Source: CAZHPA01 sp964533945
GTDB lineage: Bacteria > Bacillota > Clostridia > Lachnospirales > WRBF01
DNA length: 64,000 nt
NCBI GenBank assembly: GCA_964533945.1
Contig: CAZHPA010000001.1
Location: forward strand, 137,661-201,660
Direction: 5' to 3'
This document shows positions 41,301 through 50,041 of this stretch, piece after piece. The notes below the pieces were generated by a model, which worked only from the letters and a program-made list of their open reading frames with translations, was not told the DNA's origin and searched no databases. The translations under genes were made by a program, and so were the position numbers. Position 1 is the first letter of the stretch; each line of letters starts with the position of its first letter.

Positions 41301-44297
41301 CTTGATAGCGGTGGCTTGTATATAGTTCCTGATGCCGGCTACTATGGCGACTACTTAAATGCAGAATATTTATACAACAGCTGGAAATCAAACAATTTTG
41401 GCGGAACAAATATTCCAATAGGTTCAACTCAATTTTTAGGTGGAACATTTGCTCTTTGGAATGACATGGTTGATAAGAGTGAAAACGGTTTAACAAACAT
41501 AGATATTTATGACCGTATTTATGGTCCAATTCCGGCTTTGGCTGAAAAATTATGGGGCTACGGTAAAGACAAAACTTACAACCAAATGGTTGCTTTATCT
41601 AAAATAACAGCACAAGCACCAAGAACAAACCCATACTTAACTGAAAAATCCGAAACTAACAAAGCTTTAAGCTATGATTTTAATTCAGAAAATATAACAG
41701 ATAATTCAGGCAACCAAAATAACGTTTTAAACAAAGTTAATGTTGAAACAACTTCTGGCAAAAACGGAAACGGTCTTCAATTAAAAGGCGGCGAAAGCTA
41801 TGTTGAAACGCCTATTATGAACTTAGGGCTTGAAAATCCAATTGAATTTTGGGTTAAAAAAGACGCAACAGGCTATGCAGAAGAACAAATTTTATTTGAA
41901 TCAACAAAAGACTTTGAAGTTGAAGCAATAAGAATTAAGGCAGTTCAAAAAGGAACAGGTAAGTTCGGTTTCTCAAGAGGTGTTGTTGATTATTCATTCG
42001 ACTATGCATTACCTGAAAATGAATGGGTTAAAATTAGGCTTTCAAGTGAATTAAAACAATCAACATTAACTGTTACAAACGCTTATGGAGAAACAAACAC
42101 ATTTACTTTAAATAAACAAATAACAGGCGGCTTCAATGCAACATTAGTTACACCTATGCAAAGAATAGGAAGCAAAACTAATTCTTTCAAAGGCATTATA
42201 GATGATTTAACAGTATATTATGGCGAAAACTTAGAAGAAGCTATTGCTAAAAATGATACAAAAGTTGAATCTGCATACACACCTGCAACATGGGCAGCAT
42301 TTGCTGAAGCATTACAAAATGCAGAAACAGTTTTAAACAACCCTTCTGCAACTAAAGAAGAAATTAAAGCTGCAATATCTGCTTTAAAAACAGCAAGCTC
42401 ACGCCTTGTTAGACAACAAGCTGCATTTACAATTTCAGTTTCAAAAGAAATTCAAAACGGAATTGTTCAAGTTAGCAAAAACGCAGCAGTTGATGGCGAC
42501 CAAATAACTATTACTGCAATTCCTAATACAGGTTATAAATTAAAACAAAACGGCTTAAGAGCAAATAACATTTTAATTGAAAACGGAAGCTTTAAAATGC
42601 CAGAAACAAACGTTGTTATTTATGCACAATTTGAATTAGCAGCAGAAAACGAACTTCAAGGTGCTATTTCATTAAGCAAAACTAAACCTCAAGCTGGCGA
42701 TGTATTAACTATTGTTAAATCAAATATTAACGCAAGCGACTTAACGTATCAATGGATTAGAATTGATTCAAGCACAGGCAAAGAAACAGTAATATCAGGA
42801 GCAACAGGCGATAGTTACACAGTAGTTTTAGCAGATGAACGTAATAAAATTAAAGCTGTTGTAACAAGCGCAACAAAAACAGGTGCTTTGGAAACTCCTG
42901 TTTCAGAAACAATTGGAAGTATATATGAACTTCCACTTGCAGGCTTAACGGCAATAGCAGGAACAGAACATGCAAATAGCGGAACATTAGGCGACGGTCC
43001 TGCAAAATTTGCAATAGACAACAACCCGGATTCATGGTGGCATACAAACTATGCAGGTGGTACGAAACCAACAGCTGCTCAAAAATGGATTAGCATTGGT
43101 TTAGGCAAATTAACACCTGTTGCAGGAATTAGATATTTACCACGCCCTAATGCTGGTGCTAATGGCAACATAAAGAAAGGCGAAATTAGAATTAGCGACG
43201 ATAACGGCGCAACTTACAAAACAATTAAAACTTTTGACAATTGGGTAACAACAGGCTGGAACGAAATAGCATTCCCAACAGTATATGCAACTCATGTTAT
43301 GATTTTTGCAACAGACACAAACAACAACGATCATGCAGCAGCATCTGAAATAAGGATTTTAGCTTCATCAGAACAAGTTGAAGGTTCTTATAAAGTAGAA
43401 GTTGACAACAGCATAATCGGTGGTATTGTAACTTCATCAACAGCTATAGCAAAAGCGGGAGAAACTGTTAACGTTTCAACAATTGCTGCAGGCGGATATG
43501 AATTAGTTCAAGGAAGCCTTAAATACAACGGAACTGCTATAGTAGGAAACTCATTTGTAATGCCTTCTGAAAACGTTGTTTTAACTGCTAAATTTAGAAA
43601 ATTATCAGACCCAGTAGGCACTGCAACTTTAACAGTAGGAGAAGCAACTGGTAAAGCAGGCGAAACAGTAACTGTTAAATTAAACTTAGAAAACAACCCA
43701 GGCATTAGCGCTATGGTGCTTAAGCTTGAATATGACAAAACTAAACTTGTTCCTGCAGGTTATGTAAAACATGGAATGTTTGCTGAAACAGGAACATCGT
43801 TTGTATCAAACTATAATGAACCAGGAAAAACTCCAGCGCAACTTGATTATTTAACTTTTGTTTGGGGAAATCACGAAGATATAAGTGTAGATGGCGATAT
43901 TCTTTCTGTTAGTTTCCAAGTTAAACCGGGAACAGTTGTTGGAGATACTCCGCTTACAGTTAGCTACAAACCAGGCGGAATTTCAAATGAAACATATGAA
44001 GATGTTGAAATTACTTGCACTCCTGGAAAAGTAGTTGTTGAAGAAGGCGGCTCTGAAATTCTTTACGGCGACGTTAACCAAGACGGTGAAGTAAATACAG
44101 CAGACGTAGTTTTACTACTTCAATATTTAGCTAAATGGGCATCTGCTACAAATGAAATTACAGCTAACGGCTTACTTGCTGCAGACACAGTTGCTGACAA
44201 CGTTATTGATACTAAAGACTTAGTTAAATTATTCCAAGCAACATCAAATTGGAAAAATGTTGTTCTTGGAGACAGCAACTTTACACCTTTTGAATAA
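38334..44297 (+). CDS. Giant secreted GH20 glycosidase with four F5/8C domains, FIVAR, cohesin and dockerin
   Basis: The 1987-residue protein begins with a signal peptide (~1-26) and an acidic linker. Three F5/8-type C (CBM32-like) domains follow from about residues 74, 224 and 371. The GH20 catalytic part is ~620-1075, with FHIHLNDN and the catalytic pair D911-E912 in HIGTDEF; LWGALSYAPGTTPV recalls lacto-N-biosidase-like GH20 enzymes. Next are a LamG-like domain (~1113-1300), FIVAR (~1303-1361), a beta repeat (~1365-1436), an Ig-like domain (~1441-1535), a fourth F5/8C (~1536-1680) and another beta repeat (~1683-1756). A cohesin (~1762-1903) and a dockerin (~1910-1981, GDVNQDGEVNTADVVLLL) end the protein. 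It should release GlcNAc/GalNAc or lacto-N-biose from glycans and form enzyme complexes. Confidence 0.9.
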   Translation: MVNKKILAYLLAFIMCFTYVPTLAFADQSAQEEAIVSNAEAEEGIVEEQPEENAEENAEVAEQQATISPLNGKVNLALNKSVQANGHEGSNLTIEKAFDGDATTRWASANGVDQKWIQIDLGQEETITEIIINWERRNATDYKLYISNDTEDFGEPVFVGTEPSQTYKEEIVLSAPVDGRYVKLVIDDFQLADIGGGVDWDTVSIYEFEVYGENTTPVNPVEKVNLALNKPASSSGDEAGSVAAAYAFDGITDRANRRTRWGSNTGINQKWLQVDLEEERVITDFAIDWERRNANDYKIVVSTDGTDWTEVYAQTELPTEFKETIILESPVAARYIKLVIDNFIANSEGIDYPTVSVYEFEVYGEELPENVNLALNKSAWTNGYEAATSFTADKAFDGVISRQSRWASSVGINKKQLQVDLGQEETVQEFIIEWERRNATDYKIITSIDGENWQTVFTKTIAPTTLREKITLPNSIRARYIELDIENFLSNSDGVDWATVSVYEFEVYQRPSKVTSDATAAQVAAEITAPVILATNTKMTMPEVPAGFEIEFIGADFEQIIDRDLTIHKPLVNMEVTMNFRIKKGDEIAETEELKTIVPGLYEGKGENAKPQVIPELKEWYGHNGNFATSASSKIVLDSKDEAKLSPMATEFAADYKDITGNDIQIVTGTSASANDFFFTLVEGEGLKKEGYFMEIADGIKIEAAHEIGAFWSTRTILQILKQTGTTIPKGLVRDYPRDEVRGFMLDVARKPFGLDFVYEVMKNMAWYKMNDFHIHLNDNYIFLERYSNVGENPMDAYSGFRLESDKTSQDGTVKLTSEDLYYTKEQFGNLIDYSKVLGVNIIPEFDMPAHSLPFTRIRPDLKVGSVGRQADHIDVRKPEALPFAKSIFEEYMSGENPVFRQDTIVHIGTDEFTIENDLQNGREAFRSFTDNMIEYVQDTGRQVRLWGALSYAPGTTPVRSENVQMNIWSYGFSIPSDMYKQGYKLINTLDSGGLYIVPDAGYYGDYLNAEYLYNSWKSNNFGGTNIPIGSTQFLGGTFALWNDMVDKSENGLTNIDIYDRIYGPIPALAEKLWGYGKDKTYNQMVALSKITAQAPRTNPYLTEKSETNKALSYDFNSENITDNSGNQNNVLNKVNVETTSGKNGNGLQLKGGESYVETPIMNLGLENPIEFWVKKDATGYAEEQILFESTKDFEVEAIRIKAVQKGTGKFGFSRGVVDYSFDYALPENEWVKIRLSSELKQSTLTVTNAYGETNTFTLNKQITGGFNATLVTPMQRIGSKTNSFKGIIDDLTVYYGENLEEAIAKNDTKVESAYTPATWAAFAEALQNAETVLNNPSATKEEIKAAISALKTASSRLVRQQAAFTISVSKEIQNGIVQVSKNAAVDGDQITITAIPNTGYKLKQNGLRANNILIENGSFKMPETNVVIYAQFELAAENELQGAISLSKTKPQAGDVLTIVKSNINASDLTYQWIRIDSSTGKETVISGATGDSYTVVLADERNKIKAVVTSATKTGALETPVSETIGSIYELPLAGLTAIAGTEHANSGTLGDGPAKFAIDNNPDSWWHTNYAGGTKPTAAQKWISIGLGKLTPVAGIRYLPRPNAGANGNIKKGEIRISDDNGATYKTIKTFDNWVTTGWNEIAFPTVYATHVMIFATDTNNNDHAAASEIRILASSEQVEGSYKVEVDNSIIGGIVTSSTAIAKAGETVNVSTIAAGGYELVQGSLKYNGTAIVGNSFVMPSENVVLTAKFRKLSDPVGTATLTVGEATGKAGETVTVKLNLENNPGISAMVLKLEYDKTKLVPAGYVKHGMFAETGTSFVSNYNEPGKTPAQLDYLTFVWGNHEDISVDGDILSVSFQVKPGTVVGDTPLTVSYKPGGISNETYEDVEITCTPGKVVVEEGGSEILYGDVNQDGEVNTADVVLLLQYLAKWASATNEITANGLLAADTVADNVIDTKDLVKLFQATSNWKNVVLGDSNFTPFE

Positions 44298-44304
44298 TTA
44301 ATTA

Positions 44305-44331
44305 TAGCCACCCTGATGGGTGGCTATTTTT
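44305..44331 (+). terminator. Terminator of the GH20 gene
   Basis: A perfect 9-bp stem TAGCCACCC / GGGTGGCTA with a TGAT loop is followed by TTTTTA, 8 bp past the stop. Confidence 0.95.
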
Positions 44332-44355
44332 ATGAAAAATGTATTTACTTTTATG

Positions 44356-45540
44356 TTATAAAGTATTTTTAATTTTTTGTGCTAATTTCTCAAATTGAGC
44401 AATTGACCTTTCAACCATTTCAGTTGAAAAACAAAATGCAACTCTAAAATGTGTTTGGCAACCAAAAGCACCGCCGGGAACAAGCAATAAATTGAACTCT
44501 TTAGCCGCTTCGCAAAACTTTTTACCATCATTGCCTAAAGCACGCGGGAAAATATAAAATGCTCCTTGTGGTTTAACACATTCAAAGCCTAAACGCGTAA
44601 ACGTATTATATAATAAATTCATGTTTTGTTCATAAACGGTCATATCAACGTTTACGTTAATGCACTTTGCAACAACACGCTGAAACATAGATGGCGCATT
44701 AACATAGCCTAAAATTCGGTTTGAAACACTAAGTGCAACAACAGCTTCGTCGAAACAGTCAAGGTTGGAAGAAATAACAATATACCCAATTCTTTCGCCC
44801 GGCAACGACAAAGACTTACTAAAAGAATATACAACAAATGAATTTTTATAATATTTTGTTATAAAGGGAACAAAAACATCTCCATATACAAGCTGTCTGT
44901 ATGGTTCATCTGAAATTAAATATATATCGGTTGAAAATTCGTTTTGTTTACGATATAAAATGTCTGATAACGTTTTTAATGTTTGTTCTGAATAAACTGC
45001 ACCACTTGGATTGTTTGGGCTATTAACAATTACAGCTTTTGTTCTTTTAGTTATTTTTTGTTCAAATTCTTCAAGGTTTGGTTGGAATGTTTCTGTGTTT
45101 GCTGAAACAACAACTATTTTCCCGTCCATATTTGAAACGTAATTTGCATATTCCCCAAAATAAGGAGCAAACAAAATAACTTCATCCGCAGGATTTAAAA
45201 TAGATTTTAAAACAACATTGAGCCCTCCTGCAGCGCCAACGGTCATAATAATATTTTTTTGGGTAAAAGATGTATTGTGCTTATCGTTTAAGTGTTGTGC
45301 AATTTTTTGCCGAACATCTTCGTGACCCGAATTGTTCATATATGCGTGAATATTTGGCTGACGCAAAGCTTCTACAATTGCTTCACTAATAGCACTTGGT
45401 GGTTCTGCATTTGGATTTCCCAAGCTAAAATCAAAAACATTCTCTTTGCCGTAAATTGCGGCAAGGCGTTCTCCTTCTTCAAACATAGCTCTAATTATTG
45501 AGCTGTTTGCAACTAGAGATTTCATTTTTTCTGCTATCAT
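44356..45540 (-). CDS. PLP-dependent class I/II aminotransferase (AspB-like)
   Basis: The 394-residue fold-type I aminotransferase has its PLP lysine at K242 in YSFSKSLSLPGERIGY. NSPNNPSGAVYS and ISDEPYRQLVYG contribute the cofactor-ring Asn and Asp, and FRVAFCFS carries the carboxylate-binding Arg. The family transfers amino groups between amino acids and 2-oxo acids; aspartate, aromatic or branched-chain amino acids are possible and cannot be chosen here. SD GGGGTGG precedes the ATG. The chemoreceptor gene lies 22 bp upstream on the same strand, probably without a functional link. Confidence 0.88.
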   Translation of the reverse strand: MIAEKMKSLVANSSIIRAMFEEGERLAAIYGKENVFDFSLGNPNAEPPSAISEAIVEALRQPNIHAYMNNSGHEDVRQKIAQHLNDKHNTSFTQKNIIMTVGAAGGLNVVLKSILNPADEVILFAPYFGEYANYVSNMDGKIVVVSANTETFQPNLEEFEQKITKRTKAVIVNSPNNPSGAVYSEQTLKTLSDILYRKQNEFSTDIYLISDEPYRQLVYGDVFVPFITKYYKNSFVVYSFSKSLSLPGERIGYIVISSNLDCFDEAVVALSVSNRILGYVNAPSMFQRVVAKCINVNVDMTVYEQNMNLLYNTFTRLGFECVKPQGAFYIFPRALGNDGKKFCEAAKEFNLLLVPGGAFGCQTHFRVAFCFSTEMVERSIAQFEKLAQKIKNTL

Positions 45541-45562
45541 TTTTTACCACCCCTTGTAAAAA

Positions 45563-47176
45563 TTATTTAGATTTAATTATAAAATCAGTTAAGTTTAAAA
45601 TTTGGTGAATAAGGTTATCGGCAGCTTGAACAGCCTCTTTTGTTGTAGTTTCAAAAGAATACATAGTGGAAGAAAGCTTATCTGAAGTTAACATTAACTG
45701 ATTTACAGATTGAACTTGTTCTGAAGTATTGCCTGAAATTTCGGTTATTATATTATTCATCTCACCAGATTTTTCAACGACTTTGAATAATGAATTTGCC
45801 GTTTCCTTTGCAATTTTTGCGCCGTTATTTACAGCTTCAATAGAACTTTCTATTAACTTGGTTGTATCTTTAGCGGCATCGGCACTTTTTGTTGCAAGGT
45901 TTCTAACTTCTTCAGCAACAACAGCAAAGCCTTTTCCGGCAGTTCCTGCTCTTGCTGCTTCAACAGCAGCGTTTAATGCCAATAAATTCGTTTGGAATGC
46001 AATGTCTTCAATAGTTTTAATTATTTTGCCAATTTCAGATGATTTTAAATTTATTTCTTTCATAGCTTCTAAAAGCTGTTCCATTTGTGAGTTGCTTGCT
46101 TTAACCATTTCTATTGATTCAAGCGAAACATTACGCACTTTTTCAGTATGGTTTGAATTCTCGGAAGCTTGATTCAAAATTTCTCCAACAGAATGTGCTT
46201 GCGTATCAATTAATTGAGCTTGTTGAACTATTGCGCTTGAAAGAGTTTCTGTATTTTTCGAAACAGAAATTGCGGTTTGCTTTAAATCTAGGCAAGATTC
46301 GCATACAGAATTTAATAAATTACTATTTTTAGCAAGAACAATTAACTCTGTTACATCTTCCACAACTTCAACGTGGCCTATTTTATTTCTTGCCGAATCA
46401 TAAATATAACCAAGTTTAACTTGGTAATTATTGCCTCCACTTACAAATTCGGTATGGCTCTTTCCGCTCTTTAATGCGCGTATGCCGCATTTTTCAGTAT
46501 CGCAAATATCTGCTTTCCAATTGCTGCAAGGCAAGCCGTATAAAGATTCCCTTTTGGCTTTAATCATATCTTCTGTAGATTTGTTAACAAAAATCCAGTT
46601 ACCATTAATATCTGTTGCAGAAATAGGGAAAGGTATTGCATCTAATATACCAATGTATTTTTGAATACTGTATTTTAAGTCTTCTAATTCCTCATTTTTT
46701 TGGCTTAACATTGAAACGTATTCGGGGGTTGAAGTTATGTTTATGACAGGAACTTCAATAGGTTTAATTTCCTCTTTTTTAGCTAAAAGTTCCTCAAAAA
46801 TGTTGGTAAATACTTCCACTTGCCCGATTTTATCTTGATTTTTGTTATGAAGCAAGCTTGCATTAACTTGGTACTTGTTTCCTTTAAATTCACATAAAGT
46901 TTGCCCGTTTCCTTGACTGCTTTGACCATCTTTAAGGGTGTTGCGATATTTTCCATAAGCTTGCTCTCGGTCATAGCCAACCATTTTTTCCATTTGCTTG
47001 TTAATAAATGTCCATTTTCCATCATTGTCTGTTACGGAAACAGAAACGGGCATTGCGTCTAAAATATCAGCATATGTTTTTAACTTTTTTTCAAGTTTGT
47101 TGCTTCTTATCATTAAAACCGCACAAATGATAGCTAATATAATTGATGTTACAGCGCAACCAATAATTATTAACAT
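45563..47176 (-). CDS. Chemoreceptor (methyl-accepting) with two PAS domains
   Basis: The 537-residue protein has an N-terminal membrane helix (~3-23) and no extracellular domain, then two similar PAS domains (~38-130 and ~175-275, each with ILDA-P-S-TD-NG-W-FINK). A methyl-accepting signalling domain follows, whose tip is FQTNLLALNAAVEAARAG then GFAVVAEEVRNLA. There is no HAMP domain. It probably senses an intracellular cue (redox, ligand or energy state) and signals to CheA/CheW. The two PAS copies look like an internal duplication; CxxxK-type Cys spacing (NWKADICDTEKCGI) in the second may bind a cofactor. Confidence 0.88.
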   Translation of the reverse strand: MLIIIGCAVTSIILAIICAVLMIRSNKLEKKLKTYADILDAMPVSVSVTDNDGKWTFINKQMEKMVGYDREQAYGKYRNTLKDGQSSQGNGQTLCEFKGNKYQVNASLLHNKNQDKIGQVEVFTNIFEELLAKKEEIKPIEVPVINITSTPEYVSMLSQKNEELEDLKYSIQKYIGILDAIPFPISATDINGNWIFVNKSTEDMIKAKRESLYGLPCSNWKADICDTEKCGIRALKSGKSHTEFVSGGNNYQVKLGYIYDSARNKIGHVEVVEDVTELIVLAKNSNLLNSVCESCLDLKQTAISVSKNTETLSSAIVQQAQLIDTQAHSVGEILNQASENSNHTEKVRNVSLESIEMVKASNSQMEQLLEAMKEINLKSSEIGKIIKTIEDIAFQTNLLALNAAVEAARAGTAGKGFAVVAEEVRNLATKSADAAKDTTKLIESSIEAVNNGAKIAKETANSLFKVVEKSGEMNNIITEISGNTSEQVQSVNQLMLTSDKLSSTMYSFETTTKEAVQAADNLIHQILNLTDFIIKSK

Positions 47177-47250
47177 AAATCAAACTCCCCCTTTGTTTTT
47201 TAGTTTTCTAAATTAATTTAGCATAATTTTGAAACAAAATCAATGATGTT

Positions 47251-49395
47251 TTACAATACTTTCCCAATAGATGGAATTTTTAACGCTCTGTAATATTCTA
47301 CATCTTTTTCTTTTTCATTAACAAAGTTTTCTTTGCTTAAAACTTTGTTTAAGCTGCCAGATTTTCTAAGCTTTAATATTTGTATTCCGGAAGAACCTTT
47401 GGTTGTGTTTTGTGTAATAACTTTAGTATTAAAAAGCATAGCTTTATTTAAATTTGATATAAAAATATAATCTTTGTCACTTTTAATACATTCGGCAAAA
47501 ACAAGCGGCGATTTATCGGAATAGGCGTTAATTAACTTTTTGCGGTTAACTTTTGTTGCATATGCATTTATTGCAATTTTGGCGGCTTTTCCGTTTTCAA
47601 ATGCAAAAAACATATTTTCGCTATAGTCTGTTGTTGCGGCAATGCAAATAATTTGTTCATCTTCTGATAATGTTAAAAGATTTGTTAAATATTCGCCTCT
47701 TAATGAAGCTTTGCAATCTAAAAGTTCATATGCCTTGGCTTTATATACATTTTGCTTATTAGAAAAAAATAAAACATCTGCCTTGTTTGTTGTTTCAATT
47801 TCCGACACAATAAAGTCATCGTCTTTTAAATTTTGCTCTGTTGCTTGTCTGAGTGAAGTCATTGGTATTTTTTTAAAATAGTTGTGGGCTGTTAAAAACA
47901 GCTTAATGTTGTAGTCATCAATAAGCTTTTGCTGGCTAACGTTAATACTTGCATCATCATAAATTATTTCGGTTTTTCTTGCTTTGCCGTATTTTTTAAC
48001 AACTTCTTTAAGCTGCTTGCAAATAAGTTTTTCGATATTTGCATTATCTTTAACTAACAAATTTAAGTTTGAAAGCTGATTTTCTAAACTTTCAATTTCG
48101 CTAATTTTAGAAGCTATATATTGTTTATTTAAGTTTCTTAATTTTATTTCTGAAATAAATTCTGCTTGAATCTCATCAATTTCAAGGCTTTTGAAGTTTT
48201 CCATAATATTTTTAACAACAAGCTTGTCTTGCTCTGTTTCTCTTATTATTTCTATAGTTTTATCAATGTTTGAAATAATTTTAGAAAGCCCATATAAAAT
48301 GTGAAGCTTTTCGGAAATTTTGTTAATATCATATACAGTTTGACGCTTTATGCAGTCGATTCTAAACTTAATCCATTCTTCCAATATTTCATAAATAGAA
48401 AGAGTTTTTGGCTTGCCTTCAATTAATACATTGAAATTTACGCTTGAACTATCTGAAAGAGTAGTAAGCGCAAAAAGGCGATGCATTAAAACTTCATGGT
48501 TAGTTCCTTTTTTAATATCGATTGCTATTTTAAGCCCGTTTAAGTCTGTTTCATCTCTTATATCATTTATTTCTCTTATTTTCCCTGATTTAGCTAAAGC
48601 TGCAATTTTATCAATTATTGCTTCAACAGTTGTTGTGTACGGTATTTGTGTAACTTCAATGCAATTGTTATTTTTGTCAAACGTGTATTTAGAGCGGATT
48701 TTAAAGCTGCCTTTTCCGGTATTATATATAGTTTCCATTTCGCTTTTTTTGTAAATTAATTGTCCACCCGTTGAAAAGTCGGGGGCAAGCAAATATTGCG
48801 TTAAGTCGCAATTTCTGTTTTTAATATAGGCAATTGTTGCTTCGCAAACTTCTTTTAAATTAAAGCTACATATAGAACTTGCCATACCAACAGCAATTCC
48901 ATAGTTTGGAGTAACGAGTATGTTTGGAAATGTAGTTGGAAAAAGCATTGGTTCTTTTGTAGTTCCGTTATAGTTGTCTATAAAAATTGATTCGTCCTTT
49001 TCAATGTTTTCAAATAATTCACAACAAATGCTATCAAGTTTAACTTCTGTATAGCGGCTGGCAGCATAAGACATATCTTTTGAGTATTGCTTACCAAAAT
49101 TTCCTTTTGAATCTATGAAAGGGTGCAAAAGCGCTTCATTGCCTCTTGTAAGCCTAACAAGCGTTTCGTAAATTGCGGCATCTCCATGCGGATTTAACTT
49201 CATAGTTTGCCCTACAACATCTGCAGATTTAACTTTTGCGCCTGTAAGTAAGCCCATTTTATACATTGTGTATAGCAATTTTCTATGGGAAGGCTTAAAG
49301 CCGTCTATTTGCGGAATTGCCCTTGAAACAATAACGCTCATTGCATAGGGCATGTAGTTTAGCTTTAATGTTTCTGTAATTGGCTGTAGCTTCAT
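47251..49395 (-). CDS. parC: Type IIA topoisomerase subunit A, ParC-like
   Basis: The 714-residue protein has the DNA-cleaving GyrA/ParC architecture: MPYAMSVIVSRAIPQIDGFKPSHRKLLY at the start, HPHGD-like KLNPHGDAAIYETLVRLT, and the catalytic tyrosine in YAASRYTEVKL. A long coiled coil lies at ~395-450. The C-terminal ~220 residues form a reduced beta-propeller without a recognisable GyrA box (QRRGGKG), so topoisomerase IV-type decatenation is likelier than gyrase. The partner ParE normally lies just upstream but is absent: the neighbouring gene runs the other way. SD AGGAGG precedes the ATG. Confidence 0.82.
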   Translation of the reverse strand: MKLQPITETLKLNYMPYAMSVIVSRAIPQIDGFKPSHRKLLYTMYKMGLLTGAKVKSADVVGQTMKLNPHGDAAIYETLVRLTRGNEALLHPFIDSKGNFGKQYSKDMSYAASRYTEVKLDSICCELFENIEKDESIFIDNYNGTTKEPMLFPTTFPNILVTPNYGIAVGMASSICSFNLKEVCEATIAYIKNRNCDLTQYLLAPDFSTGGQLIYKKSEMETIYNTGKGSFKIRSKYTFDKNNNCIEVTQIPYTTTVEAIIDKIAALAKSGKIREINDIRDETDLNGLKIAIDIKKGTNHEVLMHRLFALTTLSDSSSVNFNVLIEGKPKTLSIYEILEEWIKFRIDCIKRQTVYDINKISEKLHILYGLSKIISNIDKTIEIIRETEQDKLVVKNIMENFKSLEIDEIQAEFISEIKLRNLNKQYIASKISEIESLENQLSNLNLLVKDNANIEKLICKQLKEVVKKYGKARKTEIIYDDASINVSQQKLIDDYNIKLFLTAHNYFKKIPMTSLRQATEQNLKDDDFIVSEIETTNKADVLFFSNKQNVYKAKAYELLDCKASLRGEYLTNLLTLSEDEQIICIAATTDYSENMFFAFENGKAAKIAINAYATKVNRKKLINAYSDKSPLVFAECIKSDKDYIFISNLNKAMLFNTKVITQNTTKGSSGIQILKLRKSGSLNKVLSKENFVNEKEKDVEYYRALKIPSIGKVL

Positions 49396-49520
49396 TAATA
49401 CAAAACCTCCTATTTTTTATAACGCCTAATTATAGCAGATAACATGTGCAATAAGCAAAGACAAAAGTATTGACTTAACAATTAATTTAATATATCTTAG
49501 AAAAGAAAGGGATGTTTTAA

Positions 49521-50024
49521 ATGGAACTTATAACTATATTAACAACTGCTGCTGCGCTGTATACGTTATTTTCCTTCCTTTTTAAGAAGCAAAATCTTAA
49601 ACCAACATATGCGGCAATTATACTAATTTTAGTAAGTGTTGCAAGCATTCCAAGCTGGGCTTATTGGATAGTTCCGGTACGTATTAAGTTTAATTACAGC
49701 TATTTTATTGACATAACAATTAAAGCCCCAAACACTCAAACTATAACTTTAAATGAAAAACAAATTAGAAATTTTGAAAACATATTGTTAAAAAGCAAAC
49801 TATACCGAAATATGGATAAACATATACCATACATTGCAGATGAAACAATTGCTATTGCAATACGCGGGAGAGGTATTAATAACAATTTGCAAATTTTGTT
49901 TTTTGAAAACAAGCTATTAAATGACTATGCATATTTTACAAAAAGAACTTACAGAATTAACAACATTGAAGAAATAAAAAACTTTGTTGAAAATATTATT
50001 AAAAATACTGTGGAAGCGCAATAA
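49521..50024 (+). CDS. Small membrane protein of unknown function
   Basis: The 167-residue product has two N-terminal membrane helices (~3-20 and ~30-52), then a ~110-residue soluble domain with no recognised family. SD GAAAGGGA precedes the ATG. It lies 17 bp ahead of the SDR gene and probably heads a three-gene operon ending in tmk. The soluble domain (TITLNEKQIRNFENILLKSK) is mixed alpha/beta and has no catalytic motif that I can name. Confidence 0.7.
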   Translation: MELITILTTAAALYTLFSFLFKKQNLKPTYAAIILILVSVASIPSWAYWIVPVRIKFNYSYFIDITIKAPNTQTITLNEKQIRNFENILLKSKLYRNMDKHIPYIADETIAIAIRGRGINNNLQILFFENKLLNDYAYFTKRTYRINNIEEIKNFVENIIKNTVEAQ

Positions 50025-50041
50025 CTAAGGAGGTTTTAATT

